Notes under the pieces: model-generated
Told to the model about the DNA's origin: nothing
Database searches by the model: none
Seen by the model: only the letters and a program-made list of their open reading frames with translations
Position numbers and translations under genes: made by a program
Shown here: in pieces, positions 23,640-35,787 of the stretch
Numbering within the stretch: the stretch's first letter is position 1
Layout: every line of letters starts with the position of its first letter
Assembly: GCA_002914805.1 (NCBI GenBank)
Contig: JXTB01000148.1
Span: forward strand, 680,770 to 744,769
DNA: 64,000 nt
Origin: Parasponia andersonii
Taxonomy: Eukaryota > Streptophyta > Magnoliopsida > Rosales > Cannabaceae
Direction: 5' to 3'

Positions 23640-24930
23640 TGACAAATAAATTTATCATAGATATCTTACTAGTTAAGTATGGTATCGGACATTCATTTTT
23701 TTTGTTCTCTCAATAAATGTTTCTAAGGATATCCAACCTGATTACTTATGGTATCCAAGGAAATTAGAGCTAGAATTACTCTAAGTATCTTAGAGGGGTA
23801 CATATGGTCCTAGTGCAGAGGAACAGAAATACTACAGGTATCTAATCAAGTTATCTTTAGTATCAAAGAAATCGAGAAAAAAAAAAAATCAGTTTACCAT
23901 AGGTATCCTATCACGATACCTATAATCTCCATAAAAAAAAAAAAAAAAAAAAAAGAATTAGCATAAGCATCAACCAAGTTACCAATAATATCCAAACCTT
24001 TTTTTTAAAAAAACATAAAGTTTACTATAGGTATCCTATTTATGACACCTATAATATCCGGAAAAAAAAAAGAGTTATCATAGGTATACAATCAAATTAC
24101 CTATAGTTCCAAGAAATTGAAAAGAAAAATAAAAGAAAAGAAAAAGTTTACTATAGTATTTTATTACGACATCTATGGTCTCTAGGAGATGAGAAGCGAG
24201 TTAGGTGTTGTTTGTTGAGGGAGAAAAAAAGTTACCATAGATATCCAACGGAGTTATCTATAGTATCTAAGAAATTGAGAAAAAAAGTACCTTAAATATC
24301 CTATAAAATTACTTATTATATTTGAGTTAAGTTTTTTTTTTATAAAAGTTACTATAAGTATCCTAGTTAAAAAAAGATATCATAAGTACCATATCTGGTT
24401 ACTTATTGCAATCGAGCAAATTGGAAGAAGAGATAGGCGTTACTTATTATAGAAATATAAATAAAAATAATTATAATGAGCCTATAGAAAATGAGGTTAC
24501 CTATGGAATTGGATATGATACTTATGATATCAAGGAAAGATGGACAATAGCGACGGAATAAGATTTTACAATAATAATAATAACAATAATAATAAAATTT
24601 AGAAATAATATCATAGGTATTAAAACATGAGTTAGTATCCTTACTATTGAAAAAAAAAAATTAATATAAGCATCTTATCAGGTTACATATAGTAGTACGA
24701 CAAAAATAAAACTATGGGTTATCTTATCAAGTTACTTATAGTATTGAACTAAGTTTAATAATAGAGTTGGAGTATCTTACTAGATTACATATAGTATCCA
24801 AAGAAATTAAAAAAAAAAAATCTATGAGTATCTCATCAAGTATAAAAAAAATTCTATGAGTATCTCATCAACTTGTTTACGGTATCTAATGAAATTTAAT
24901 AACGAAGTTGATTACTATTATTATCAAAGA
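23640..24930. repeat. Degenerate minisatellite with internal inverted repeats
   Basis: About 15-20 diverged units of roughly 45-75 bp follow the pattern ACCATAGGTATCCTATCA, GTTACCTATAGTATCC, then AAGAAATTGAG and an A-run. The words ATAGGTAT and TACCTATA in each unit are reverse complements. The best unit, near 23899-23923, has a perfect 9-bp stem (ATAGGTATC and GATACCTAT) around a 7-base loop. It is non-coding. Confidence 0.75.
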
Positions 24931-24960
24931 AAATAGAAAGATAGTTGGTAATTTTTTATT

Positions 24961-26290
24961 ATTTTTTTAGAAATGTTTTTGAATTAAATTGTTTAAAAAA
25001 ATGTCTCATGTGTCATTTAAAAATTTATTCAAAAAAATATTTGCAGTGAAATTTAAAGTTTGTAATAGTTAAAATCCCAAAATAGGCACACAATTTAAAT
25101 GGAATATTAAATTAGGGGAAAACAAATCAAAATGTGGCTGAAAAGGAAAAAATAAAAGTTGTAACATTCTTTTGCTGACAGGCGCTGTCAGCTTCAGTGC
25201 ATGTGCTTCCGTCTTCATTTCTATTTTTTTATTTATTTATTTTTTATTTTTCAGTGGGCATACATACATTAGAGCCGTAGTTTAAAAGCTGAAATACCCT
25301 ATTTTTAAAAGCATTTCACCTAATTATTTGTATTTTTGTATTGTTTTTCTACTGACCATATTTTTAAAAGACCGTGTACCTCTTGTATTTATGTAGAAAT
25401 CCCAATTAAGAAAGGAAAAATCTAGATAGGTTTAAAAAATTAGAGAAAAAATAAAAATAAAAAATAAAACAGTAGATGGTATGTATTAAGGATTAGATAA
25501 ATAACAACAATTCAAATTTGAATGAGCTCAAATATAGAAATAAAAGAATTTACAGAAATTATTATGAATTAATTTATATGTATATGAAAGGAATTTTTGT
25601 TTATTTTTTCCAAAGCTTACATATATAGTAGTTGTTTGATTGCGTAAATAACTAGAATACAACTTTGAATGAGATAAAATGTAGAAATAAAAGAATTTAC
25701 AAAAAGAATTACTTTGATATAAATAGTATATTCTCCAAGAATATATAAATATAATATACATATATAAATATATAAGGATTTTTTCCCCAAAAATCTAGGG
25801 GGCTTATGCTTCCCGTGTCTTAAAGTAGATCTGGTGTATCCAATATAAAAAGTCACAATTTAGAGTCGTTCTTCACTTTCTTGAGTTTCTGATGAAGTCA
25901 TTCTTAATGTGGTAATGCATTTAATTTTTTAATTGAGCTTGATTTTCTACAATTTAAGGCTTCTTGGCCTCTTACATTTTTTTTTTTTTGGCAATTAGGT
26001 ACTTTTCCAACTTTTATGATAATCTAATGATTGTTCATATATTGAATTGTTTGAGCTTCACATGCTTGGGTAACACATAATTGTTCCTCTTGTTGCATAA
26101 TATTTTTATCATGTTGTATTTAAAATTTTATGGTGTCTTCTATCTTTACGAATTTTGATCATTAATTCATCTCTCTTTTTTAACTCTTAGAATGTATGTT
26201 CTATTTTTAAGGGATACTTAATTTATGATTCGTATACACTCGTCAATTAAGGCATGACACGAGCCTATAAAATATGTAACGAAAAACCTA
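24961..26290. other. AT-rich sequence, no gene seen
   Basis: Low-complexity A- and T-runs with a 100-bp pair of similar segments (AAATAAAAGAATTTACA at about 25541 and 25687). No coding or transposon motif was recognised. Confidence 0.5.
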
Positions 26291-26545
26291 TAAAATATGT
26301 AACAAAAAAGAGAAAATAGAAAAAGAGGAAGCAAGAGACTGAAAAAGAGGGGGCGAAAAAACAATAGGCTAGAAGGGAAAAACGACATAAAAAGAAAAAA
26401 AAAATGAAGAGAGAGAGAACATGAAATGACTTTTAGAAAGGAAAGAGAAAATAAAGAAAATTAAAAAGAAGGAAGAAAGGCAAGATCGAAAAAAAAAGAA
26501 AAGAAACTTAAGATCAAAAAAAAAAAAAGAAAAAGAAACTTAAGG
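26290..26545. repeat. Polypurine tract, about 250 bp
   Basis: The plus strand is almost all A and G (GAAAAAGAGG, AAAGAAAAAAAA and AGAGAGAGA words) with few interruptions. Confidence 0.8.
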
Positions 26546-26582
26546 GCTACAAGAAGAAATAGTCAATATATTTGAATGATAA

Positions 26583-26860
26583 TATGATTGAGCACATTCT
26601 GTTGTTATTATTATTATTATCATTATTATTCTGTCGTTTGGAGTTATTAATGTTCTTGTTATTGCGGTTATATTAATGCTTGAGTTCGTAAGCAACAGTA
26701 TTATTATTATTAATGTTCTTGTTATTGCGGTTATATTAATGCTTGAGTTCGTAAGCAACAGTATTATTATTATTATTATTATTTTGTCGTTTGGATTTAT
26801 TAATGTTCTTGTTATTACAGTTCTATTAATGCTTGAGTTCGTAAGCAGCAGTATTTTCGA
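26583..26860. repeat. Minisatellite: three units joined by (ATT)n
   Basis: The word TTAATGTTCTTGTTATTGCG and the following TTCGTAAGCAACAG start at 26647, 26710 and 26800, separated by variable ATT-microsatellite. Open frames crossing it are by-products of the repeat. Confidence 0.85.
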
Positions 26861-28104
26861 ACAATTTTTGGATTCATCACTGTTGTTGTTATTATGGTTA
26901 TATTTTATTTGTTATTATTCTTCTAGCCTTTCTTCTATTAAAAGAGTGAATGTATCATTATCTCATTTTCCTTGTTCTTTTGTAGGTGAAAGGAGAAGTA
27001 CATATTTTGGTAGTTGCTCTAGACATTATAGTGTTACTGTGATATTAACAAGTTTTTTTCAATTTTTAAAGAATTTTCTTGCTGTCTAATTATTTTATTT
27101 ACTTGTATTATTCATTTGTTGTTTTTTAAAATAAAGAGAGAATTCTCCTAATATAGAAACTCATACAATCTAAAGAACGGAGTTGTTCTTCATTTTCTTG
27201 ATTTTGTGACAAAGGATGTGAAATGAACTTCATATGTTAATGCTCTCAATCTTTTAATAGATTAATAATATCTCTCTTACAAATTACATCAATTGTATTG
27301 ATTTATTTCTCCCTCTAATTTGTAATGTTTAGGTGTGATAAATGTTATTGGTAATTCGTCGATCTGATGTTGTTAGAATGTTTATTTTTTTCACTTTCAT
27401 ATTTAAGTAAGCCACCAAACTCTCTAAATTTTTCTCTAAACTAAGAAATTTAACATGGATACTTTCAAATTGGTAAAGAATTTTTTTTTAGTTGTGCATT
27501 TATTTTTTTTTTGTGTGATTATTTGATTTACTTGTATTATTTCTTGTTAATTTTAACTTTTATTATTTTTGTGGTGAGAAGTTTTCCAATTTAAGAAGCA
27601 TACAATCGAGAGTATAGAACATGTATTATTTTTGCCTAGAAAAACAATAAAAGAACATGTATAATTTTTTTTTTTTTTGGGCCTTTTGTGAGTTTCCGAT
27701 GATGAATGATTTCCATACATTCTTACTATTTGTCAATTAGGAAACGGCGAGAACCAACTAACAAGGGTTCCTTAAGTTTTATCCAAATACAATTTTGGAA
27801 AAATTTCTTCCAAACGGCCCTTAATAATTATTGTTCTGAAAACGTACATCATTATATCTTTTTTTTTTTTTCCCCCGAAAGGATTAAATCATCAAGTTAC
27901 AGCTACTTAATTCACCAATTTCGTGTAGAAAGTAAATTATGAATTGGCTTATAATAATTTTTTTTTAATATCTTTGGATCATATGAGAAATGATTCATTA
28001 TACGGACATGTAATAAAGCACGTATAATTAAAGTGGGCGAGGCTCCTCGCACGTGTCCCACCATGCTCATGTGAATGACTCACACACCATTTCTTAACCA
28101 GTCC
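26861..28104. other. T-rich intergenic sequence, no gene seen
   Basis: No recognisable coding motif or transposon end was found. It lies upstream of the ASPM pseudogene and may contain its former promoter in the last 200 bases. Confidence 0.45.

Positions 28105-28132
<28 letters not shown>
28105..28132. repeat. (AT)n microsatellite
   Basis: Fourteen AT dinucleotides in a row, in the presumed promoter region of the ASPM pseudogene. Confidence 0.95.
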
Positions 28133-28135
<3 letters not shown>

Positions 28136-28242
28136 CGTCTTCTCTCCCGCAATTTTTCATTTAAACTGACCTCCCTTAAACCCTCCTCTTCCTTTCTCAG
28201 ACACAAAAAAGCTCTTCTCTGAGGAAGCCTTAACATTTCTCT

Positions 28243-28280
28243 GACCCTAACCCGAACCCTAACCCTAACCTTAACTCTAA
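28243..28280 (+). promoter_or_regulatory. Telo-box-like CCCTAA repeats in a 5' leader
   Basis: Several CCCTAA or close variants follow one another just before the ATG of the ASPM pseudogene. Short telomere-like words near the start site are known in plant genes active in dividing cells. The unit is 6 bp, not the 7-bp plant telomere unit CCCTAAA, so it is not telomere DNA. Confidence 0.5.
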
Positions 28281-28306
28281 GAATCACTAACAATACAACA
28301 ACGACA

Positions 28307-30438
28307 ATGGAAGGCGGAGAACCGCCATGTCCGTCCCCATCCCCATCGCCATCTCCCTACAAATTTTCTTCGTCTCTCTTCAAAGACATCTCGAATTTCG
28401 AAACCCCAAAACTCCCCTATCAAAAACCCAATTTCTAATCGCCTTTGCCCCCAATTTTCCACGGCTTCAAAGAGAGACCCCACGGAGTGCCTACTCATTG
28501 CATCGTCGTCCTCCTCTGGCTCGTCTATCGACCGGGATCAAGACGGACCGTAAACTCAAAAGCTCTCGAACTCGAGCAGTCACAATCCTCTCGCAAGACC
28601 TAGATTGAGAAAGAACGGTCCCTGAAATCACTGGCCAAGTCGTTCACTATTTGGCTTAACTTCCTCTTTCAAAACCCGGGTTCATGCCGCTACGAATTGG
28701 CGGTGGGTGGTGGGAATGGAGATCAAATTGAGGCATTGGCGAAGGGAAGAGAGAGAGTTTTCCCCGGTTGACACTGTGTGGCAAAACTTCTGAGGGATTT
28801 GACGTTATGACTCGAGTGGCTAAGGTTTTGTTCTCAACTCTATGAAATGTGTTCTTACCGTCTCTCGGGAGAGATACAAATTCGCATGATGGGACTTTCG
28901 TTTCATGTTTGTGGTGCACTAGAGAATGGATGTCGTTTTCTTGGATATTTGTCTTGCTTAATGCTGGCATTGAAAATTATGTGCTTGATACGTGTGATTA
29001 AATTGTGGTTGTTATTTTATTTGCCTTTGCATATTGATGAAGGGAGATTGATAATGAAGGCACACTGTCATTTGAAACTTTATTAATATTCCGTTTAAGT
29101 AATTGTACTTTATATCGCATCTTCAAAGTTTGAATCGATATCTTAGGCATGTAGTTGGTTCAGATTTAGTCCAAATTTTATGTGTAAACTGGATTATTTT
29201 GAGTAAATGTACATTGTTTTGCAGAGTCTCCTCATTGAGTATGATTTTCAAGTCACACGTAGATTTAAAAAATGTTGTCCGCCTCAGCTTTTGCTGGATG
29301 ACCCCTTCATATTGATGGTTGTTCCTTTTTCTTTTCCGGAAGTAAATAAGTAGAAATAAATATTATTTAGTGGATCTTTATTGTTATTGATTCGATTTTA
29401 AGGCTTAATTGTGTGAGCAGAAATTGGTAGTTCCATCAGATACTTATAAGAAGTACTTGGAAAATTGTGGAGTTGTGGTGCGGTATCTTTGGTAGGCTTA
29501 TGATGATGGTAGAGTGACAATTATGGGAGACAATGTTGCTAATGTTGACAAGGAATTAACTCTTTCCTTACTCTAGAACATCTTTGTTCATTTCCAGTTC
29601 TGTCCATCTGATTCTTTACAATTGTACTATTACTACTACATTATATCTGGGTGTTTATGTTATCTAGCTAATTGTTAATGACAACTGTAAACCAGCAGCC
29701 ACCTCTTCTACTGAAGAAAACAATGTGCATTGAGGAAATTTGCAAAATTTGTGGACAGAATATGGTTTTTCTGAACAAAGAACCTTTTGAGAATTCTCAA
29801 TTCTCATTTTGTATATTGAGTTATACTTGAGCTAAGTTTTTCTTTTTTATCCAATGGGAACATTTGAAGACTTCCAAGACCACTCCTTTGGAAACGATTT
29901 TAAGTTGATCCAGGTATTTTGTGGCTACTTATGGAATTGATTATTTTCATCTATTTCTCAGATTCTATCTATCTGGAAGGCAGCAGATGGCAAATTTGAA
30001 GTGCTGTTTTATTGTCAGAAAATATATTATCTTTTTGTTATTTACTTGGCCTTTTGCACGATATTTCTTTTTTATACTATAGTTGATAATATCATTGTGA
30101 TTTCAGGCTATTTGTCAGAAGTATGATTGCAAGATTGACAGCGTTTCGTCGTTGGTTGATGGAAAATCCTTATGATGCTTACTTGATTATTATTTTTGTC
30201 AAGGAACTGTCTTGTTCTTGTTCATTAAAGTATTGTGCAAATTGTAATTTTGTCTTTGCGCAGATTTTTACATGAACAAATGAAGTTTGCTTCACTTTTT
30301 TCTTATTTTGATTATTCATTCCTGGATTCTTGTAGGTCAAGTGCTGAAGAATCTATTATTTTAGTTGCTGATCCAAATGCAGTCCACAACTTTTTATTAT
30401 CACAGAAATTGACAACATTGTCAGGAAATTTTGTAGAG
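28307..30438 (+). pseudogene. ASPM (abnormal spindle) family pseudogene, 5' half
   Basis: Intact ASPM proteins are spindle-pole microtubule-organising proteins with calponin-homology (CH) and IQ domains. The first exon begins MEGGEPPCPSPSP and contains LFKDISNFETPK, ALELEQSQSSRK and ERSLKSLAKSFTIWLNFLFQ, as in plant homologues. Later exons give the CH region: LVVPSDTYKKYLENCGVVVR with MGDNVANVDKELTLSLL (29421-29600), PPLLLKKTMCIEEICKICGQ (29697-29765), AICQKYDCKIDSVSSLVDGK (30107-30215) and SSAEESIILVADPNAVHNFL to SGNFVE (30336-30438). Introns with GT-AG ends remain, so this is a DNA-level copy. In-frame stops occur in exon 1 and in both halves of the CH region. No IQ region was found downstream. 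Assignment rests on recalled family motifs. Confidence 0.8.
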
Positions 30439-32749
30439 GTAAGTGTTTAGTAGATATGTGCATATTCAAGCTCAACATCAAGCTTTGTACTTGGTAATAG
30501 AGGTTTTATTTGCATCTGAAGAATTTGAGTTTTTTAAGAACAAGTTAACTGATGTGCCATGAAATGCGCATATTCGTGGCCGACATTATGAACAAGCTAT
30601 TTTAAGTTAAATATAACATTTTAGTTATTAATGCATAATTGTTAATATGTATATGGTTTCAGTACTTGTGCATGCTTCTTATTGTTATTGAAATCTGATA
30701 TTGGTTTTTTAAGCTTTCTAGGGAGTTTGTTAAGCTGAGAAACAAATGACCGCTTGTTGCTTTTCGTAAATTTTGTATATTAAAGTTGGCATGTTTGATG
30801 ACACGTTTTATTGTGTTCTACTGGTTCTACAAATCAGTGACAGACTTGAATTTAATGGTGCGTGTAATGAAGGATGATTTCCATCCTCAGCCGTTCGCTC
30901 TCTTGTTTCTCGCTCCCTGTCTCGCTCGCTTGATCTCTCGTCTCTCTACAGTTTGCCTCCATCCCCTCGGTGGCCCTAGGGATTCTGAGCAGCAGAGGCC
31001 ACCTGGTATGGACTTTGACATGCTTTTTCAAGGTTAGATGCTATTTCATATCCAGAAAATTGCTGAAAAAATTTAGAGAGTATTTTTTTCCTCTGTTTTT
31101 GTGAAGAATTTAAAACTTTCAGCTTAATTGATCTGTATTTGTATATATATGTACAACAACATGATACCATATAACTATTATGTTTCTCTGGAGTGATATT
31201 GTATTGAAATAAATCCTTAAGGTGCATGCATCGAATGTGAAGTTATTGAATACTAATTTAATGTTCTGTGTTAGGGGAATAAACCTAGACTCACAATTGT
31301 GTTACATTATCCTATGCTTATAATTTTGCGGGTATAAGTATTTTCAGTAGTTTTGGGATGTAAATCTACACTACAATTAGAGTTTATTGTGACTGTAGTT
31401 TTAAGATGGAGGACCAAAAATAACTTTTTTTGAGAATTATGTTCAAATATTTTTGTTAGCAGTGAGCTTTTGAGTGAATTTTCTAGATTAATGAGGCGGC
31501 CAGTGATAAGTAAAATGTTATCGTAAAATCTAGAGGATTCTTATTTGCTGTTAGTGATCTGTGTTCTCCTTTCTTTTGGAAAGACATTGTGGTCTTTGTT
31601 TTCTGTATAGAGGAGTGCTTGAATTAAGGAGTTTATATCCTCCTTAATTTTCTCTATAACCTTGTTGTTTAGCGAGCTTTTGGGTGTAGAAGATCAAAAG
31701 GTTGGGCTTTTGTTCCCATGGTCTAGAATTGTATTTAATTTATTATGACCTTGTTTGAACTGGATTTTCAATTTACAATTATTTTAATTTCATTGGAACA
31801 GAATTCTTATACTACCTACTTCCCTTGAGGTTTTCAAAGCAAAGGTTTTGTAGAGATTCTCTCATTTCTTTTTGTTTCTTTCCTTTTTTAAGAAAAGACT
31901 TTTGGGAATCTAGATGGTTCTTTTACCATGTCCTTCTACAATGTAGTAAGCTTTTCTTGTGTAAGCATTTTTTTTGGCTACAAGAATCCTTTGATATGTA
32001 AGTCTTTTTTCTATTTTTGAGTATAGATATGTGGGTATATAATTTCGCGGTGCTTGGTTTGCTTTGAGTTCGTTTTGATCTATTGGAAAGCTTCTCAAAT
32101 CTCTCAACGCCTTGATGGAGTAATCTCCCCCCAAAGAGCTGAAAAGAACGGTTTTTTCTTCTTTTCAAGGTATTAGTCCTTTTTCCTTTTATTTGTCTTT
32201 AATAATCCCTTAGATTAGTATAATTGGTGATGCATGTTATATTGATTGCTTCAAAAGCTTAGGCAATGTGGCTTTTAAATTTGGGTAATTTGGTTTAGGA
32301 GAATGAAGATTAGAAACTTATAAATACGAGAATGTTGCTCTGGTATATTTCAATCTGAAAGTGGTCGCTTTATATAAAAGTACTAAATAATGGGAGTTGA
32401 TTTGAATCTCCCTTCCAAGGTACCTAATAAATTTTCTGTCAGGTGCATACATTTGTGTTTGTGAGGGTGGAAGGTTGTTTATGTCGCTTCTTGGACTTCT
32501 TGGTCTTGTTTTGAAGAAAATTTTATTTCCCTGCTTGTTTCAGTGAATTTGGTATTAGTGAAAGTAACAAAGAATTATAAATGTCATTCATAGAACTATA
32601 TCTTTTTTAAAGTTCAACTTTATGGTGGTATTTTTCCCTTTTTTTTTTCCCTTCAGTTTATGACCAATGTTGATCTGTCTTTTCTATTAACATCCATAAT
32701 ACGTTTTCTTTCAGGAATGGTCAATCGTTGGAAAGAATTTTGCAAACAA
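30439..32749. other. Intronic or intergenic sequence after the ASPM remnant
   Basis: No further ASPM exon is recognisable. A C-rich stretch at 30880-31035 has an open frame of 83 residues, but no family is recognised. The rest is T-rich. Confidence 0.4.
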
Positions 32750-32905
32750 ATGAAAGAGGTAGAAAGAGGGGAAGAAAAGGAGAAAAAAAAAAAGTAAGAG
32801 AAGAGAAAAAATAGAGGGAAAAAAAAAAGAGAAGGAAAATGAAACCAAAAGAAAAAAAAAAATAAAAAAGGGAAGAAATCAAGGAGAGAAAAAGAAGAAA
32901 AAAAG
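32750..32905. repeat. Polypurine tract, about 150 bp
   Basis: Nearly pure A and G on the plus strand (GAAAGAGGTAGAAAGAGGGG and long A-runs). The open frame on the opposite strand is a low-complexity Phe/Ser/Leu artefact. Confidence 0.85.
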
Positions 32906-34190
32906 AATAAAAATGAGGGGTACTACGTGAAAAAAATGATGATGGTTTAATTGTATTTACTTGTTTGATCAAGTAAGTTTAATGATTTTAGTTAATGATC
33001 CATATTTAATTATTCTTATACTTATTATTCTTCAATCTAACGGATATTTTTTGTGAAACCTGCCTAAGAAATAGGCAGGACTCTCCGAAGTCTTCATAAG
33101 ATCAAATAATTCTCAACTCATTTTTAGAACAACTTCAACTTTTTGTGTCATGGAAACATGCACGAAACAATCCAACAATGGCGAAGTTAGAGTTTAGAGG
33201 CATCATTCCATATCCTACTTGACCAGAGCCTCAGCTATTCTTGAAGTTCAACTCTCGCCTGATTTGGACTTGGCTCTTTCAAGGTCCTCTTCCTTCATTT
33301 TCTTTGATATTATCTGTCTATTAGTGTGCTTGTGTATGGAAATCTTTCTCTTGATTATCGGTTTTTAGCATTCCACATTTTTTCTTTTGTTGAAATTGTT
33401 ATTGACCAATGAATTATGTAGATTGAATGATCTGAATTTGCCTCTCATATATTTGGAATGAAACCTCAACTGAGGTTTGTAATCCCTTAGTTTTGGAAGG
33501 AATTTGTTATTCATTACCAATCAAATTTGTTAGGTAAAAGTTATTTTGAAGTTTTGAACATCAGTTTCAGTCTTTTAACTGACCATAATCATACTCTTTT
33601 TTTTTTTTATTCTTTAATATGGCACACGAGGGTAGATTTTATCTAACCCAACAAAAGTGAGTCCTTTCTTCCGTGATTAACTATTGGGAGTCCAATTTCT
33701 ATTTCATTCAAGAAAAACGAATTTCTTTTATAAATTGTGAAAAAAATATTTCTATTTCAGTCTAGTAATTAGTATATTGGATGTACCTTGGTCTTGTTTA
33801 TACTTCATTGCTCGGTATTAACATAAAACTTTTGAAAGATAATACTTTGACCTAGTTATTGAGTTGAATCTCAAATAGCACCACATCCTGCAACTTAGGA
33901 GATTGTTTAAAGGTACAAAATCTTGGATGCTATATTACGTGATTCTGGGAAGTGAGAAGCGAAGGAGACGACATAACCTTACCCAGGTGCTAATTCTAAT
34001 GATGTATTTAAGCTAATAAGTGTTTATTGAATAGTTTACCTCATCTGTAGCATATTTATCCGTAAATATATTATGTGTTGCCCATTCTTTTCCATTTAAT
34101 TTGCCTCATGTCATATACAATCTTTTCCCACGTATGCTTGTGAATTTGCACGTATTTTCTTGAAAAAATTCTTACTTGTGACCTAGTTAT
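32906..34190. other. AT-rich sequence, no gene recognised
   Basis: Near 33180-33285 a short readable stretch on the plus strand ends in TTTCAAG|GT like an exon, but I cannot link it to a family. Confidence 0.35.
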
Positions 34191-34734
34191 AAATGTGCAT
34201 GGTATGTTTAATTTGTAGATATAATTATTGCATGTTAAGTTTATGTTTATTAGTGGATTTATTACTACTAAATTTTATCGCATGGTGATTTTTAGATGCC
34301 TAAAATTTCCATAATAATTTATATTTACTTTCTCTCTCCCCCTTCTCTTTTTCTCTCTCTTGCTCTCTCTCCTTCTCTTTCTCTCCCTTGTTAAATTGAT
34401 TTATAAGAAGATGTCAGACATTTGAAAAATCACCTTTTGATACAGGTTAGCAATAAGAAATAATTACTTTCTCATAAATGAGTATGTTGATTTGTTTGTT
34501 TGTGTTGTCTATATTTTCTCCATCTTCTACTTTCTAATTTTTTATATGATCCATGTGTCTTAAAATAATTATATTTGTATTAAAAGTTTCAGTTATATAT
34601 GTGCATGCTATGTTTAATATTGTGGATATAACTATTGCATGTTAAATTTATGGCATTTATTGGATTTGGATATATTACTACTATATTATATAGCATGGAT
34701 ATTCTTTTAAATGTATAACATTTTCATATTAGTT

Positions 34735-34738
<4 letters not shown>

Positions 34739-34779
<41 letters not shown>

Positions 34780-34782
34780 TCT
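34739..34782. repeat. (CT)n microsatellite in unit 2
   Basis: Twenty or so CT dinucleotides in succession. Longer interrupted CT tracts lie at 34330-34390, 35654-35830 and 36180-36345 in the other units. Confidence 0.95.
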
Positions 34783-35062
34783 TAGTAAATTAATTTATAA
34801 GAAAATGTAGAGATTTAGAAAACTAGCACTCGATATAATTTGGTAGTAAGAAATAATCACGTTTCCTATCAATGAGTATATTGATTTATTTGCTTGTATT
34901 GTCCATATTTTCTATATATTTTATTTGCACGTTTTTTATAATGACCATGCTGTCTTAAAAGAATTATTTTTGAAATAAAAACTTCGGTTATATATGTGCA
35001 TTTTAAGTTTAATCTTGTGGATATAATTATTGCATGTTAAATTTATGGTACTACTAAATTAT

Positions 35063-35590
35063 GGAGTTTTTGCCATATTTGGTGCCTATGTTATTCGTAG
35101 ATTTGCAAACTAGTCATTGAGTTATTTTTTTTGGAAATTAGGTCCTTAAGTTTTAGAAATCTTGGCAATTAAGTCATTTTTGTTTGTTAATGTTAAAGTT
35201 TTCGTGAAATTGAACTTGTTTAAGTGAAAAAATTAGTATTTCATTAATACTAATTAGTTTGGAAGGGAAATAGAGAGAAATTTTAAGAGAAATTTTAAAT
35301 TTATGAAATTTTGTATTTTTTTAAAGTTTTTTTATGTTATGTTGTTAATTGTAATTAATTTTAAATTATTTTCTTTCCAATTGCAACTAGTGCTAGTCAA
35401 ATTTTGATTTTGACCTTCAAAAACCTTGTATGTGATTTGAAAATGCTCAATTTCATCAAATATTTTAATAATTACTTACAAAAGGGACTTAAATATTTTT
35501 AAATCTTAGGTACTTATTCGCCAAACAAAAAAAATTCAGGGATCATTTTGCCAATCCCAAATAATATAAGGGCTAGTCTTGCCAAAAACC
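35063..35590. mobile_element. MITE, Mutator-like, inserted in satellite unit 3
   Basis: A 528-bp segment absent from the other units is flanked by the 9-bp direct repeat CTAAATTAT (35054-35062 and 35591-35599). Its ends are imperfect inverted repeats: GGAGTTTTTGCCATATTTGG on the left and, reversed, GGTTTTTGGCAAGACTAGCC on the right. A 9-bp duplication is the Mutator signature. No transposase is present. Confidence 0.78.
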
Positions 35591-35751
35591 CTAAATTATG
35601 TAATATGCTAATTTTTTAGATGTCTTAACATTTCTTAATTAGTTAATTTTAACTCTCTCCCCCTTTTCCCTCTCTCTTTTTTTTCTTCTCTTTCTCTTGC
35701 TCTCTCTCTCTCTCTCTTGTTCTTCTTCTCTCTCTCCCCCTCTCCCTCCGT

Positions 35752-35787
<36 letters not shown>

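Noticed and set aside
26676..27089. 137-residue open frame
   Set aside because: Its first half is the translated ATT minisatellite and the rest has no motif.
28243..28280. Interstitial telomere block
   Set aside because: It is short, degenerate and has a 6-bp unit, unlike the plant 7-bp telomere repeat.
28277..28498. Minus-strand frame opposite ASPM exon 1
   Set aside because: It is a shadow of the coding strand; the plus strand carries the recognisable ASPM residues.
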